Below, piece after piece: positions 24,733-33,380 of a stretch of DNA of 64,000 nt; position 1 is the stretch's first letter, and every line of letters starts with the position of its first letter. The stretch comes from Pseudofrankia nepalensis (GTDB lineage Bacteria; Actinomycetota; Actinomycetes; Frankiales; Frankiaceae). Both the position numbers and the translations under genes were made by a program. The notes beneath the pieces are model-generated. The model did no database searches, was not told the origin of the DNA, and saw only the letters and a list, made by a program, of their open reading frames with translations. The stretch lies in assembly GCF_016786305.1 (NCBI RefSeq), contig NZ_JADWYV010000016.1, one strand, 5' to 3'.

Positions 24733-27700
24733 TCAGCCCTTGCCCGCCTCCGGGCCGTCATCATCGGCGTCGACCTCGACGATGTCGTCCTCGTCCTCGT
24801 CGGCGGCGATCTCGACGATGTCGACAGCACCCTCGACGGCATCGTCCCCATCGACGCCGTCGTCGGTGGCGTCCGGCGTGAGCGACCGGCGCTCAGCCTC
24901 GGGGATCTCACGAAGGCCCAGGTCGCTGAACAGGACGCTGAGGTCGGGCAGCGCCGGGGCACTGCTCTGCCGGCGCGCCGGCTCCTCCGGAGCCTCGGCC
25001 GCCTGGCCCGCTTCGATGAGCGCCAACGAGGAACTGCCGTCGTCGAAGAGCACCGGCGTGACCCGCTTGGAGCCACCGGCCAGCGCCGCCGACTCCTCCT
25101 GCTGCCCAGGACCTTCCTCCTCGGGACGGGCCTCGTCCCGAACCTCCTCCGCCGCCGGCTCCTCCCCCGCCCGCTCCGGCACGGTCGGCGCCGTCGCGCC
25201 CGGGAGAGGGCTGTCGCCCGGCGCGCGGCCCGCCTCGGCCGCGGGAGCGACGGAAACGGCGGCCGGCTCGGCCGCGGGCTCCGCGGCGAGCTGGGTCATG
25301 AGCTCGTAGACGCGCTCGTCGGCGTCGGTCTCGCCCTCGGCGTCGATCGCGGCGGCGGACTCGAAGGCCCGCAACGCGTCGGCCGGCCGGCCCGCGTCCA
25401 GCAGCGCCTCGGCGTAGGCGTAGCGCAGCCGGGCCGTCCACGGCCGCGGCTCGCCCGGACGGGTCGCCTCCTCCTGGAGCAGGACGACGGCCGCCTCCGG
25501 CTGGCCCAGGTCGCGACGCGCCCCGGAACCGACGATCAGCAGTTCCGCCCGGCCCGCCGGGTCCAGGGCGTCGGCCGACGGATCGGTGAGGTAGGCGATC
25601 GCGCGCTCCGGACGGCCCAGGCCGCGCTCGGCATCCGCGATCATCGGCAGGTAGCGCGGCGAGCCGTCCATCCGCCGAGCGGTACGCAGCTCGACCAGCG
25701 CGGTCGCGTACTCGCCCGCGTGGTAGGCCGCGATCCCGGCGGCCTCCCGCGTCGCCGGCAGCCGGGCCGCGAGGCTCGCCGCCGTCCTGGCGTGGGCGAG
25801 CGCCAGCGCCGGGTCGTCGTCGAGAAGCATCGCGGCGGCGACCAGGTGACGCGACACCACTTCGGCGAGCCCGATCGGCAGGCCGCGCAGCTCCTTGCGG
25901 ATCTCGAGATCGAGCAGCTCCGGGCGGGCCTCCTCCGGCAGCGGGGGCGCCTCCGCGCGCGGCCGGGTCGTCGGCGTGGGCCGGTGTTCCGCCGCTCGGC
26001 GCTCACCGCCCGGGCCGGAGCGGCGATCCCCCGCCGGCCGCCGGCCCACCGGCCCACCGGCGCGGCCCGGCTCGGACCGGTAGGAACCGGCCCGTGCCGG
26101 CCCGCCCGCGCCCCTGAGAGTGCCCCGCCCGCCTCCGGGTCGCGCTCCGGCGGCGGCACGCGGCCCCTGGTCGCCGTCCCCGCGCCGGGCCCGCGGTCCC
26201 GTACCGGGGCCGCCGCGTGACCAACCACCGGCGCCGGCCGGCCGGTCGGCGCCGGCCTGGGCGCCACCAGCGTCGCCGTCCGGCCGCTGTCCGCCAGACG
26301 GGTAGCTCCCGCCGGACCGGGGCTTCTGCTCGCCGCCAGTCCTCTGCTCGCCGGCGGCCACCTGCTCGCCGCCGGCCGCCGCGGATCCGGCGGCTGGGGC
26401 GGCACCGCCATCCGCCGTCCCGCCGCGCGGAGCCGTCACCGCCGGCGCGGGCGACCCGCCATCGGCGACCGATCCGGCCAGGGTTCGTGCCGGTGACGCC
26501 GCGGCCTCGGCGGGTCCGCCCGGTGCCGGCCGGCTCACAGCCGGCGCGTACGGCTCCGCGGCCTCGCGGTTGGCCGGGCCACGCAGGGCAGGACCGCCCG
26601 TGGCCGCGTCCCGGGAGGCGGACTCGGCCGGCTCGGCCGGCAGCGCCCAGGCCGGCGGACCGGCCGGCCGGCGCTGGCCGGTGGGGCGGTCCGCGCGCGG
26701 GCCACTCGGCCGGAAACCGCCGCGGTCGCCGCGGTCGCCGTCATGACGCGGTGGGCGCCGGTCCGCGCCGCCACCGGACCGGTCCGATCGCCCTCCCGGC
26801 CGCTCGGGCCGCTGAAAGTCACGCTGCCCCTGACCGGGCCGCTCGGGCCGCTGAAAGTCACGCTGCCCCTGACCGGGCCGCTCGGGCCGCTGAAAGTCAC
26901 GCTGCCCCTGACCGGGCCGCTGGGGCCGGTGGGAGGGCCGCCCCGCGCCGGCCCCGCCTGCCCGCTCGCCGCCCACTCGCCCGCCGGCGGCCCAGTCCGG
27001 CCGCTCGGCGCGGTAGCCGTCCGAGCCGCTCGCGCGGTACCCGCTCTCGCGATGGTCGCGCCGCTCCGGCCGACCGGCCCGATCCGGTCCGGCTCCGCGC
27101 GGCCCGTCCGACCGGTTCGGCCGGCCGGGTCCCCGGTCGGGCCCGTCCCCTGGCCGCCCACCGCGGTAGCCGCCGGCGCGGTCCGGCCGGTCGGCGCCTG
27201 TCCCCGCCGGCCTGTCCGGCCTGTCCTGCCAGCCAGGCCGCTCGTCGCGATGCCCGTCACGACCGAACCGCCGCTGCTCGCCCGCCGATCCGTTCGACGG
27301 ACGGCGGTCGAAGCGCTCGCCCTGGCCGTGACCCCCGTGGTCGGGCCGTGGCCGAGCCGCGCCGCCAGAACGCGCACCGTCGGGACGGGCGCCGCCGAAC
27401 CGATCGCCGCCGGAACGCGCACCGCCGGAACGCGCACCGTCGAAACGGCCGCCGTCGGAACGGCCGCCGCCTCGTCCCTCGCCGGCCGGGCGGTAGCCGC
27501 CCCCCTGGGCCGCGTCACGGGCGCCGCCCGCGGGCCGCGAGCCCCCGGCTGGCCGGTCGTGACCGCCGGCCCTTCCGCCCTGGCCACCGTCGGCCTGCCC
27601 GAAGCGGTTGGAACGTTCCGGCCGGCCGTACCCACGTTCCGAGCGGCCGTCGCCGCGAGCGCGGTCCGCTCCCGCATCCCTGCCGCCTGGACCACCGGCC

Positions 27701-28302
27701 GACCGGTAGCCACCAGCGCCGCCGCGCCGGTCCGCGGACCAGCCACGGCCAGCGGAGCTGGTCTCGCCCGAACGGTCCCGCGGGCCGAAGCCGCCACGCC
27801 GTTCACCACCGCCGTTTGAGCCGCCACCGTTTGAGCCAGTGCCGCTCGCGCCGGCGCCGGAAGGGCGGCCGCCGCTTCGGTAGCCGCCGCCACCGCGCTG
27901 ACTCCCCGCGTCACCGTCCCGGGCCTCGCCCCGGCCTGTGCCGCCGTACGGCCCGCGGTCACCCCGCGCGTCGCCGTCACGGCGATAGCCGCCCCGCTGG
28001 GGGCCCCGGTCGGTCCGGCCGGCGTTCTGGTGGGAAACCCCCCGGTCGTCGCCACCCCGGCGCGCGGCCTCACCGCCCGTGTTCTCCCGGAAGGTTCGGT
28101 CGGACCGGAAGCCACCGGCGCGCGACCCGTCAGACCCAGCCGGCCGGCCCGACCAGCCGTCGCGTGGCCGACCGTCGTCGCGCCGCTGGCCACCGGACCC
28201 GCCCCGCCCCGCCCCCCCGCCACCCCCGTGGGGGGGGCGGGCGGCCGGGCCGGTTGCCCCTTTCCCCGCGGCTCGACCCGGGACCGCTGCCTCGGCACCC
28301 AC
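24733..28302 (-). CDS. Large Arg/Gly-rich protein with C-terminal TPR domain (N terminus probably frameshifted)
   Basis: 1189 aa from the first GTG in this frame. Residues 1-~760 are a low-complexity, Arg/Gly/Asp/Pro-rich, presumably disordered region with many RGG-like and RPER motifs, including a three-fold 13-residue repeat (RPGQGQRDFQRPE). Residues ~790-1040 are a helical TPR-like region (ELLDLEIRKELRGLPIGLAE, AYHAGEYATALVELRTARRM, ADAERGLGRPERAIAYL), and the last ~150 residues are acidic. Actinobacteria have related proteins near tlyA/recN, with an RG-rich head and this TPR body; their function is unknown, although RGG tracts often bind RNA. GTG 28302 lacks a ribosome binding site, and a strong promoter and better start lie at 28448 in another frame, so a one-base error or slip in the C8 run at 28230-28237 is likely. 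Confidence 0.85.
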   Translation of the reverse strand: MGAEAAVPGRAAGKGATGPAARPPHGGGGGAGRGGSGGQRRDDGRPRDGWSGRPAGSDGSRAGGFRSDRTFRENTGGEAARRGGDDRGVSHQNAGRTDRGPQRGGYRRDGDARGDRGPYGGTGRGEARDGDAGSQRGGGGYRSGGRPSGAGASGTGSNGGGSNGGGERRGGFGPRDRSGETSSAGRGWSADRRGGAGGYRSAGGPGGRDAGADRARGDGRSERGYGRPERSNRFGQADGGQGGRAGGHDRPAGGSRPAGGARDAAQGGGYRPAGEGRGGGRSDGGRFDGARSGGARSGGDRFGGARPDGARSGGAARPRPDHGGHGQGERFDRRPSNGSAGEQRRFGRDGHRDERPGWQDRPDRPAGTGADRPDRAGGYRGGRPGDGPDRGPGRPNRSDGPRGAGPDRAGRPERRDHRESGYRASGSDGYRAERPDWAAGGRVGGERAGGAGAGRPSHRPQRPGQGQRDFQRPERPGQGQRDFQRPERPGQGQRDFQRPERPGGRSDRSGGGADRRPPRHDGDRGDRGGFRPSGPRADRPTGQRRPAGPPAWALPAEPAESASRDAATGGPALRGPANREAAEPYAPAVSRPAPGGPAEAAASPARTLAGSVADGGSPAPAVTAPRGGTADGGAAPAAGSAAAGGEQVAAGEQRTGGEQKPRSGGSYPSGGQRPDGDAGGAQAGADRPAGAGGWSRGGPGTGPRARRGDGDQGPRAAAGARPGGGRGTLRGAGGPARAGSYRSEPGRAGGPVGRRPAGDRRSGPGGERRAAEHRPTPTTRPRAEAPPLPEEARPELLDLEIRKELRGLPIGLAEVVSRHLVAAAMLLDDDPALALAHARTAASLAARLPATREAAGIAAYHAGEYATALVELRTARRMDGSPRYLPMIADAERGLGRPERAIAYLTDPSADALDPAGRAELLIVGSGARRDLGQPEAAVVLLQEEATRPGEPRPWTARLRYAYAEALLDAGRPADALRAFESAAAIDAEGETDADERVYELMTQLAAEPAAEPAAVSVAPAAEAGRAPGDSPLPGATAPTVPERAGEEPAAEEVRDEARPEEEGPGQQEESAALAGGSKRVTPVLFDDGSSSLALIEAGQAAEAPEEPARRQSSAPALPDLSVLFSDLGLREIPEAERRSLTPDATDDGVDGDDAVEGAVDIVEIAADEDEDDIVEVDADDDGPEAGKG
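26799..26923. repeat. 39-bp coding tandem repeat, three copies
   Basis: Three near-identical 39-bp units (marker GCTGAAAGTCACG at 26811, 26850 and 26889) encode the 13-residue repeat RPGQGQRDFQRPE in the disordered part of the RG-rich protein. High identity suggests recent expansion and possible length variation between strains. Confidence 0.9.
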
Positions 28303-28448
28303 GACGCGGATGGCGCCTGGCCGGTCGGAACGGCTGCTGGCCGGGAAGCCGCGCCCGGCCGCGCGGCGGTGCCGAGCGACGCGCCGGCCGAGGCGCCGGC
28401 CGGTGGGCCCTGAGACGACGGGACAAGGCCGTCACACTCGTCGAACAT
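28230..28448 (-). other. Probable true N terminus of the RG-rich TPR protein, out of frame by one base
   Basis: From ATG 28448 (MFDECDGLVPSSQG) the frame reads about 70 codons, almost all ending in G or C, to a run of eight C on the minus strand (28230-28237). Adding one C there would continue it directly into the downstream 1189-aa frame (PPAPPHGGGGG). Before the run, the downstream frame has poorer third-position GC. Either the assembly lost one base or the tract slips in vivo. Confidence 0.65.
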
Positions 28449-28454
28449 GTGTTC

Positions 28455-28483
28455 ATGATAGGCCGGCGGGGCGAATTCGACAA
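28455..28483 (-). promoter_or_regulatory. Promoter for the RG-rich TPR protein (leaderless)
   Basis: On the minus strand, TTGTCG (28483-28478) and TATCAT (28460-28455) are separated by exactly 17 bp. The hexamer TATCAT ends 6 nt before ATG 28448, so transcription should begin at or next to the start codon. This is among the best -35/-10 pairs in the window. Confidence 0.72.
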
Positions 28484-28983
28484 ACAGGTGGGAGGGTGAC
28501 GGGCGCGGTTTCTCAAAGTCGGGGTGGGCGGCCACGATGCACCCCCAGAAAAATCGGGATAGGCATCGTCGATACACGTTGTGAACGCCCGGGAACCCGG
28601 GTTTCTTGACTCCAATACCCCTCTTGAGCTGTATAGAAGAGGTGGTTGGAGATCGGAAGCGGGTTTCCCCTCGGTCCGGGCTGAGCTCCCGAAAATTCTA
28701 CGCAACCCCGGAAAGTGGCCGTCGTGGGCCTATGGTCGGGAAGGTGGGAGATCCAAGCTGCCACCGCGAAGCCGTCGAAAATGACTCCGTTTCCTCGCGG
28801 CCGCCGACCATACTCCGACTCGCAGACGGCGGTAAGCCGATGACGGTAAGCCGAAAGCGGCATGGTGCGGGAATGGACAGCGGGCTCGCCGGGGGACGTC
28901 ATAGCGTTCCCAGGAGCCGTCCGTAGGACAGCATGGACAGTCATCTCTCCCGCGGAGCCCGGGCCCGTCGAATGCTTCCGGCG
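28484..28983. other. Intergenic region without a recognisable gene
   Basis: About 500 bp, less GC-rich than its surroundings, with short frames whose codon use does not look coding. TTGACT at about 28614 and TATAGA at about 28640 resemble promoter hexamers but are 20 bp apart. I see no RNA gene or repeat here. Confidence 0.5.
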
Positions 28984-29838
28984 TCAGGACCCGGAGTCCA
29001 GGCCGGTCTGTAGCCAAACGCTGGCCCGTAGAGCCGAGAGGGCGCGGGATGCCACAGGCACACAGGCAATACTCGTCGACCACGATTCGCCCGCTGGGCG
29101 GGCCGCCGGCCGCCCCGGCAGCCGCACCTCAGGGGCCGCGCCGCGCGTGGCCGGGGCCGGCGCCACCGGGACCGGGTCAGAGTAGGTGGCGGCGCAGAGA
29201 ACAAGCAGGCCCAGGCTCCACACCGCCACGCCGGCCGGGAGAACGGTGGGCGAGAAGCTCATCCCGAGCACCGCCACCGAGGCGACGGCCGCGACCAGCG
29301 GGGCGCGCCGCCGCCACCCCGTCCAGCGCCCGGCCCGCGCCGAGGCCACCGCGAGCAGGATGTAGCCGGCCACCGAGAGCACCGTCGCCGTCGCGAAGGT
29401 CAGGATCACGGTGGTGGCGCCGGCGTCGTCGACCCCATCGCCGCGGACCGGGATCGAGGCGAACTCGGCCGCGGTGAGCACCCCCAACCCGCCGAGCGCG
29501 AGGCCCGCGCCGACGCGCGCGGCGCGGCCGGCGCCGGTCGCGCCGCCGCGGACGAACCCCAGCACGCCGACGAGTACGAGCGCGTGCAGCAGCGCGTTGA
29601 CGAGCGAGACCACGACGAGCGCCCCACTCGAGAACGGGTAGCTGAACATCTTGCTCGACACGTCCGTCCCGGGCAGGACGACCGCCTGCACCACGACCGC
29701 GTCGACCACGGTGGCCGCCGCGCCGGCGAGCCCCACGGCAGCCAGCCGCCGCACCGACGGGCCGGTCGGGCCGGTCGCGGGCCCGCCCGCCGCCGCCCGG
29801 CCGCTGTTCGTCATTCTCAGGTCATTCGTCGCCGCCAT
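28984..29838 (-). CDS. Membrane protein, DUF6069-like
   Basis: 284 aa from ATG 29838, preceded by AAGGGAGAACGAC. Four to six hydrophobic segments are visible (LAAVGLAGAAATVVDAVVVQ, LVVVSLVNALLHALVLVGVLGF, VGAGLALGGLGVL, TVLSVAGYILLAVASA, LVAAVASVAVLGMSF, VAVWSLGLLVLCAATY). The pattern, including a periplasmic PGTDV stretch after helix 1, resembles small actinobacterial DUF6069 membrane proteins. The last ~70 residues are Pro/Ala-rich and atypical. Function unknown. Confidence 0.75.
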   Translation of the reverse strand: MAATNDLRMTNSGRAAAGGPATGPTGPSVRRLAAVGLAGAAATVVDAVVVQAVVLPGTDVSSKMFSYPFSSGALVVVSLVNALLHALVLVGVLGFVRGGATGAGRAARVGAGLALGGLGVLTAAEFASIPVRGDGVDDAGATTVILTFATATVLSVAGYILLAVASARAGRWTGWRRRAPLVAAVASVAVLGMSFSPTVLPAGVAVWSLGLLVLCAATYSDPVPVAPAPATRGAAPEVRLPGRPAARPAGESWSTSIACVPVASRALSALRASVWLQTGLDSGS

Positions 29839-30061
29839 GTCGTTCTCCCTTCGGACGTGCTTCGGAAATGGTTGGGACGCGGTTCCCAGGTGATGACGCC
29901 CGCGTTTTCGGCGATGAAGTTACGGCGCTGGCGGTATTCCGGGCATCGGGGTGGGCACCGCATTTCGCGCGCGGACCGGCGCGCGGCCGCGGTAAGTACC
30001 AGTACGCACGCGGGGCGAGTACCAACGCTGTTGGCGCGGCCCGGACGCTCTGGGACGATGG

Positions 30062-30140
30062 CGCGACTGCGACTGCGACTCCGGCTGCGACTCCGGCTGC
30101 GACGGCGACGGCGGTAGCGACGGCGGTGGTGGCGGTGGCT
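30062..30140. repeat. Hexamer/dodecamer simple repeats
   Basis: Alternating gcgact, ccggct and gcgacgg units (for example gcgactccggct twice in a row) followed by gcggtggtg-type triplets. They lie in the 517-bp gap before the histidine kinase gene, which otherwise contains no recognisable gene. Confidence 0.7.
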
Positions 30141-30250
30141 CCCGGGCCGGGGCGGCCGTCGTCGATGGGCCGGCCGCGACGAGATCCGGGCTGGCGAGCG
30201 GCGGGTGCCCGAGCGCGCGGAACGGCCGCACGCCGAGCGGGCGGACCAGG

Positions 30251-30340
30251 CGACGTGGGCAGGGCGCGGCGACGTGGGCAGGGTGCGGCGACGTGGGCAG
30301 GGTGCGGCGACGTGGGCAGGGCGCGGCGACGCGGGCAGGC
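30251..30340. repeat. 19-bp tandem repeat directly upstream of the histidine kinase
   Basis: Units of cgacgtgggcagggcgcgg or the variant with gggtgcgg occupy 30251-30269, 30270-30288, 30289-30307 and 30308-30326, with a fifth degenerate copy to about 30340. The array ends 15 bp before the start codon and merges into the GAGGAG ribosome binding site. Confidence 0.92.
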
Positions 30341-30355
30341 GGGTGAGGAGGCGCG

Positions 30356-32530
30356 GTGCGGACGTCGACGTTGCGCCGCGCGCTGCTTCCGGCCACCCTG
30401 TTCGGGCTGACCCTCGCCGCCGAGGTCGTGGCCTGCGTGTTGTCCTGGTCGCTCGAGTCGCGTTATGACACGGTGCTCTACGCGCTGTCCGGGGCGACGT
30501 TCGCCGCGGCGGGGGCATTGATCGTCATCCGCTACCCGCGCCACCTGGTCGGCTGGCTCTTCTGCGCCCATGCGCTGCAGAACGCGCTCATGGGCGACGT
30601 CGCCCAGGGCTACGGGCTACGGGCGGCGGCGCTCGGCTGGCCGGGCGGCCCGGCGGCCGAGTGGGTGAGCACGACAAGCTGGGCGTTCAACAGCCCCATC
30701 CTGAACTCGATCTTCCTGCTCTTCCCCGACGGCCGCCTGCCCGGGCGTCGCTGGCGGTGGGTGCTGTGGGCCGGTGGCCTCGGAGTCGCGCTCGCGGTGC
30801 CGGGCTGGGGGCTTGGCCACCTGTCCGACGGCGAGTTCGCCGCCGGTCGCAACCCACTGGCCACGGACGCGGTCCCGACGGACCTCCTGTTCGCCGCCGG
30901 CTCCGCACTGATCATCGGCGCGCTGGTTGCCTCCGTCGCCGCGCTCGGGGTGCGCCTGCGCGCCGCGCGCGGCGTGCCGCGGCAGCAACTCAAGTGGTTC
31001 ACCTATGCCGCCGCGGTCGCCGGGGTCTTCCTGCCGACGGCGCTGGTGCTCTGGAATGTGTGGCCGGGGGTTCGCATCCTGCCGGCGGTGGCGCTGACGG
31101 CGCTCCCGATCGCCGCCTGCGTCGCCATCCTGCGCTTCCGGCTCTACGACATCGACGTCGTCATCAACCGCACCCTCGTCTACGGCACGATCACCGTCCT
31201 GCTGGCGGCGGCGTTCGCCGCGACGGTCCTCACCCTCGGCACGGTGCTCGGCCGCGGCTCGCCGGTGGCGACGGCGGTCGCCACACTGGTTGTCGCGGTC
31301 GCGTTCCGGCCGCTGCGCGCCCGGGTGCAGGCCGGCGTCGACCGGCGGTTCAACCGCGCCCGCTACGACGCGCTGCGCCGGATGGCCGACTTCCTCGACG
31401 CGCTGCGCGCCGGCCGCGCCGCCGCCGAGCAGGTCCGCGACGTCCTGCGTGACCTGCTCGACGACCCGGGCTTGGACCTGCTGTTCTTCCAGACGGAGCG
31501 CGCGATCTATGTGGACGCCGACGGCGAGCCGGTCGCGGACGTGGACGAGGCCGCGGCCGGCCGGACGCGGTTGCCGATCAGCCGCCGCGACGAGCCGGTC
31601 GCGCTGGTGCTGCACCGCCCGCGGCCCGACCCGCTGCCCCGGGACGTCGTGGCGGCCGGCGGGCTGGCGATCGAGATGGCCCGGCTGCGGGTCGAGCTGC
31701 GCCGCCAGCTCGCCGAGGTGCGCGCCTCCCGGGCGCGGATCGTCGCCGCCGCCGACGAGGAACGCCGCCGGATCGAGCGGGACCTGCACGACGGCGCGCA
31801 GCAGCGGCTCGTCTCCATCGGGCTGGCGCTGCGGCACGCCCAGCACCAGCTTGGCGCTGGCGCCGCCGGCTCGGCGCGGGCGAGCCGCACCCTCGACGAC
31901 GCGGTCACGCAGCTGGGCGCCGCGATCGACGGCCTGCGCGAGCTCGCCCGCGGCCTGCCGCCGGCGCAGCTGGGCGGCGGTCTCGCCCCGGCGTTCGCCG
32001 AGCTCGCCCGCCAGTCGCCGGTCCCCGTCGAGGTGCGTGTCGACCTGCCGCCCGTCGTCACGGCCCCGGCGACGCCCACCTCGACCGCCACGCGCACGGC
32101 GCCCATGCCGGCCGCGGCCCGCGCGACCGCGACCAACGGCGGCGGGAGCTCGGCCGGCGTGGGCGCGGCCGGCGACGAGGTCGTGTCGGTCAACGAGGTC
32201 GTGTCGGTCAACGGGGACGCGTCGGGGCACGCATCCGGCGGGCGGCTGGACCGGCGGATCGAGGTCGCCGCCTACTTCGTCGGCAGTGAGGGCATCACGA
32301 ACGCCGTGAAGCACGCGGGCGCGCGCCGGATCGAGCTGACCGCCGAGATCCGCGACGGCCGGCTCGTCGTCGCCGTGGCCGACGACGGCGTCGGCGGCGC
32401 CACCCCGACCCGCGGCACCGGGCTGCGCGGGCTGGCCGAGCGGGTCGCCGCCCTCGGTGGGACGCTGCGGATCGCCAGCGGCCCGGGCACCGGTACCGTC
32501 CTCACCGCGGAGCTGCCATGCGGCCTGTGA
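30356..32530 (+). CDS. Membrane sensor histidine kinase (NarL/LiaS-type)
   Basis: 724 aa from GTG 30356 with GAGGAG 5 nt upstream. The N-terminal ~290 residues contain about 7-8 transmembrane helices. A dimerisation/phosphoacceptor domain of the HisKA_3 type follows (EERRRIERDLHDGAQQRLVS, His near residue 478), and then a HATPase at residues ~640-724 (EGITNAVKHAG, VADDGVGGATP, GTGLRGLAERVAALGG). Before the ATPase there is a Pro/Ala/Thr-rich insert containing an 18-bp direct duplication (EVVSVN twice). It pairs with the response regulator encoded 100 bp downstream. The signal is unknown. Confidence 0.93.
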   Translation: MRTSTLRRALLPATLFGLTLAAEVVACVLSWSLESRYDTVLYALSGATFAAAGALIVIRYPRHLVGWLFCAHALQNALMGDVAQGYGLRAAALGWPGGPAAEWVSTTSWAFNSPILNSIFLLFPDGRLPGRRWRWVLWAGGLGVALAVPGWGLGHLSDGEFAAGRNPLATDAVPTDLLFAAGSALIIGALVASVAALGVRLRAARGVPRQQLKWFTYAAAVAGVFLPTALVLWNVWPGVRILPAVALTALPIAACVAILRFRLYDIDVVINRTLVYGTITVLLAAAFAATVLTLGTVLGRGSPVATAVATLVVAVAFRPLRARVQAGVDRRFNRARYDALRRMADFLDALRAGRAAAEQVRDVLRDLLDDPGLDLLFFQTERAIYVDADGEPVADVDEAAAGRTRLPISRRDEPVALVLHRPRPDPLPRDVVAAGGLAIEMARLRVELRRQLAEVRASRARIVAAADEERRRIERDLHDGAQQRLVSIGLALRHAQHQLGAGAAGSARASRTLDDAVTQLGAAIDGLRELARGLPPAQLGGGLAPAFAELARQSPVPVEVRVDLPPVVTAPATPTSTATRTAPMPAAARATATNGGGSSAGVGAAGDEVVSVNEVVSVNGDASGHASGGRLDRRIEVAAYFVGSEGITNAVKHAGARRIELTAEIRDGRLVVAVADDGVGGATPTRGTGLRGLAERVAALGGTLRIASGPGTGTVLTAELPCGL

Positions 32531-32630
32531 CTGGCGACGGCCGGCCGGGCCGAGACCCCACGACCAGCGGGTCCATCGACCACTGCCCCGCCGTCCGGGG
32601 GCGGGCCGACGCCGAGAGGGTGACGCGACC

Positions 32631-33275
32631 GTGCGGGTGGTGATCGCCGAGGACCAGGTGCTGCTGCGCGAGGGCCTCAGCCGGCTGTTCGAGGACGCCG
32701 GGCACGAGATCGTCGCCTCGGTCGGCGACGCGGAGGGGCTGCTTGCCGCCGTCGACAGGTACCAGCCTGACCTTGCCATCGTCGACGTGCGGATGCCGCC
32801 GACGTTCACCGATGAGGGAGCCCGCGCCGCCGACGACATCAAGCGGGACCATCCGGCGGTCGGCGTGCTGGTGCTCTCCCAGCACGTCGAGACGACGCAC
32901 GCCGTGCGGCTCGCCCCGCTCGGCGGCTTTGGCTACCTGCTCAAGGACCGCGTCCTCGACGTCGGCGAGTTCCTCGCCACGGCCGAGCGGGTCGCCCGCG
33001 GCGGCTCGGCGCTCGATCCGAAGGTGGTCGCGAGCCTGCTCGCCTCCCAGCGGCCCGACGACCCTCTCGCCACCTTGTCCGGCCGGGAACGCGAGGTGCT
33101 GCGGCTCATGGCCGAGGGCCTGACGAACGCCGGCATCGCGCGTCGCCTCGTGCTGTCCGAACGCACCGTGGAGGCGCACATCCGCCATGTGCTGGTCAAG
33201 CTCGACGTGCCCGAGCATGCCGACGCCCACCGCCGCGTTCTCGCTGTCCTCGCCCACCTGTCCCTGTCAACGTAG
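32631..33275 (+). CDS. LuxR/NarL-family response regulator
   Basis: 214 aa from GTG 32631, preceded by GAGAGGGTGACG. The receiver domain (VRVVIAEDQVLLREGL, phosphoacceptor Asp in DLAIVDVRMPP, Lys in YLLKDR) is followed by a C-terminal LuxR helix-turn-helix (LSGREREVLRLMAEGLTNAG, LSERTVEAHIRHVLVKL). It is the evident partner of the upstream kinase. The sequence after its TAG stop continues in the same frame without another stop into a second LuxR domain. Confidence 0.94.
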   Translation: MRVVIAEDQVLLREGLSRLFEDAGHEIVASVGDAEGLLAAVDRYQPDLAIVDVRMPPTFTDEGARAADDIKRDHPAVGVLVLSQHVETTHAVRLAPLGGFGYLLKDRVLDVGEFLATAERVARGGSALDPKVVASLLASQRPDDPLATLSGREREVLRLMAEGLTNAGIARRLVLSERTVEAHIRHVLVKLDVPEHADAHRRVLAVLAHLSLST

Positions 33276-33323
33276 CCGGCAGCCGTCGCCGGCCCGCGGC
33301 CCCGGCTGGGATCGGAGACGTCC

Positions 33324-33379
33324 GAGGTCAACAAGCCGAGGTCAACAAGCCGAGGTCAACAAGCCGAGGTCAACAAGCC
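33324..33379. repeat. 14-bp tandem repeat, four exact copies
   Basis: gaggtcaacaagcc is repeated at 33324, 33338, 33352 and 33366 without mismatch, immediately before the orphan LuxR domain. Confidence 0.95.
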
Positions 33380-33380
33380 G

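Noticed and set aside
26217..28499. A 760-codon open frame opposite the RG-rich protein
   Set aside because: It arises from the repetitive GC-rich sequence of the minus-strand gene; codon third positions are not biased as in real genes.
28606..28926. A 106-codon open frame in the AT-richer intergenic stretch
   Set aside because: No ribosome binding site, no family resemblance and irregular codon use.
30251..30340. 19-bp array considered as a CRISPR or iteron origin
   Set aside because: No spacers, no replication gene and no AT-rich segment adjacent.
29868..30410. A 180-codon frame through the hexamer and 19-bp repeats
   Set aside because: Its translation is only repeat-derived (ATATPAAT, GDVGRARRRGQ) and it runs into the histidine kinase start.
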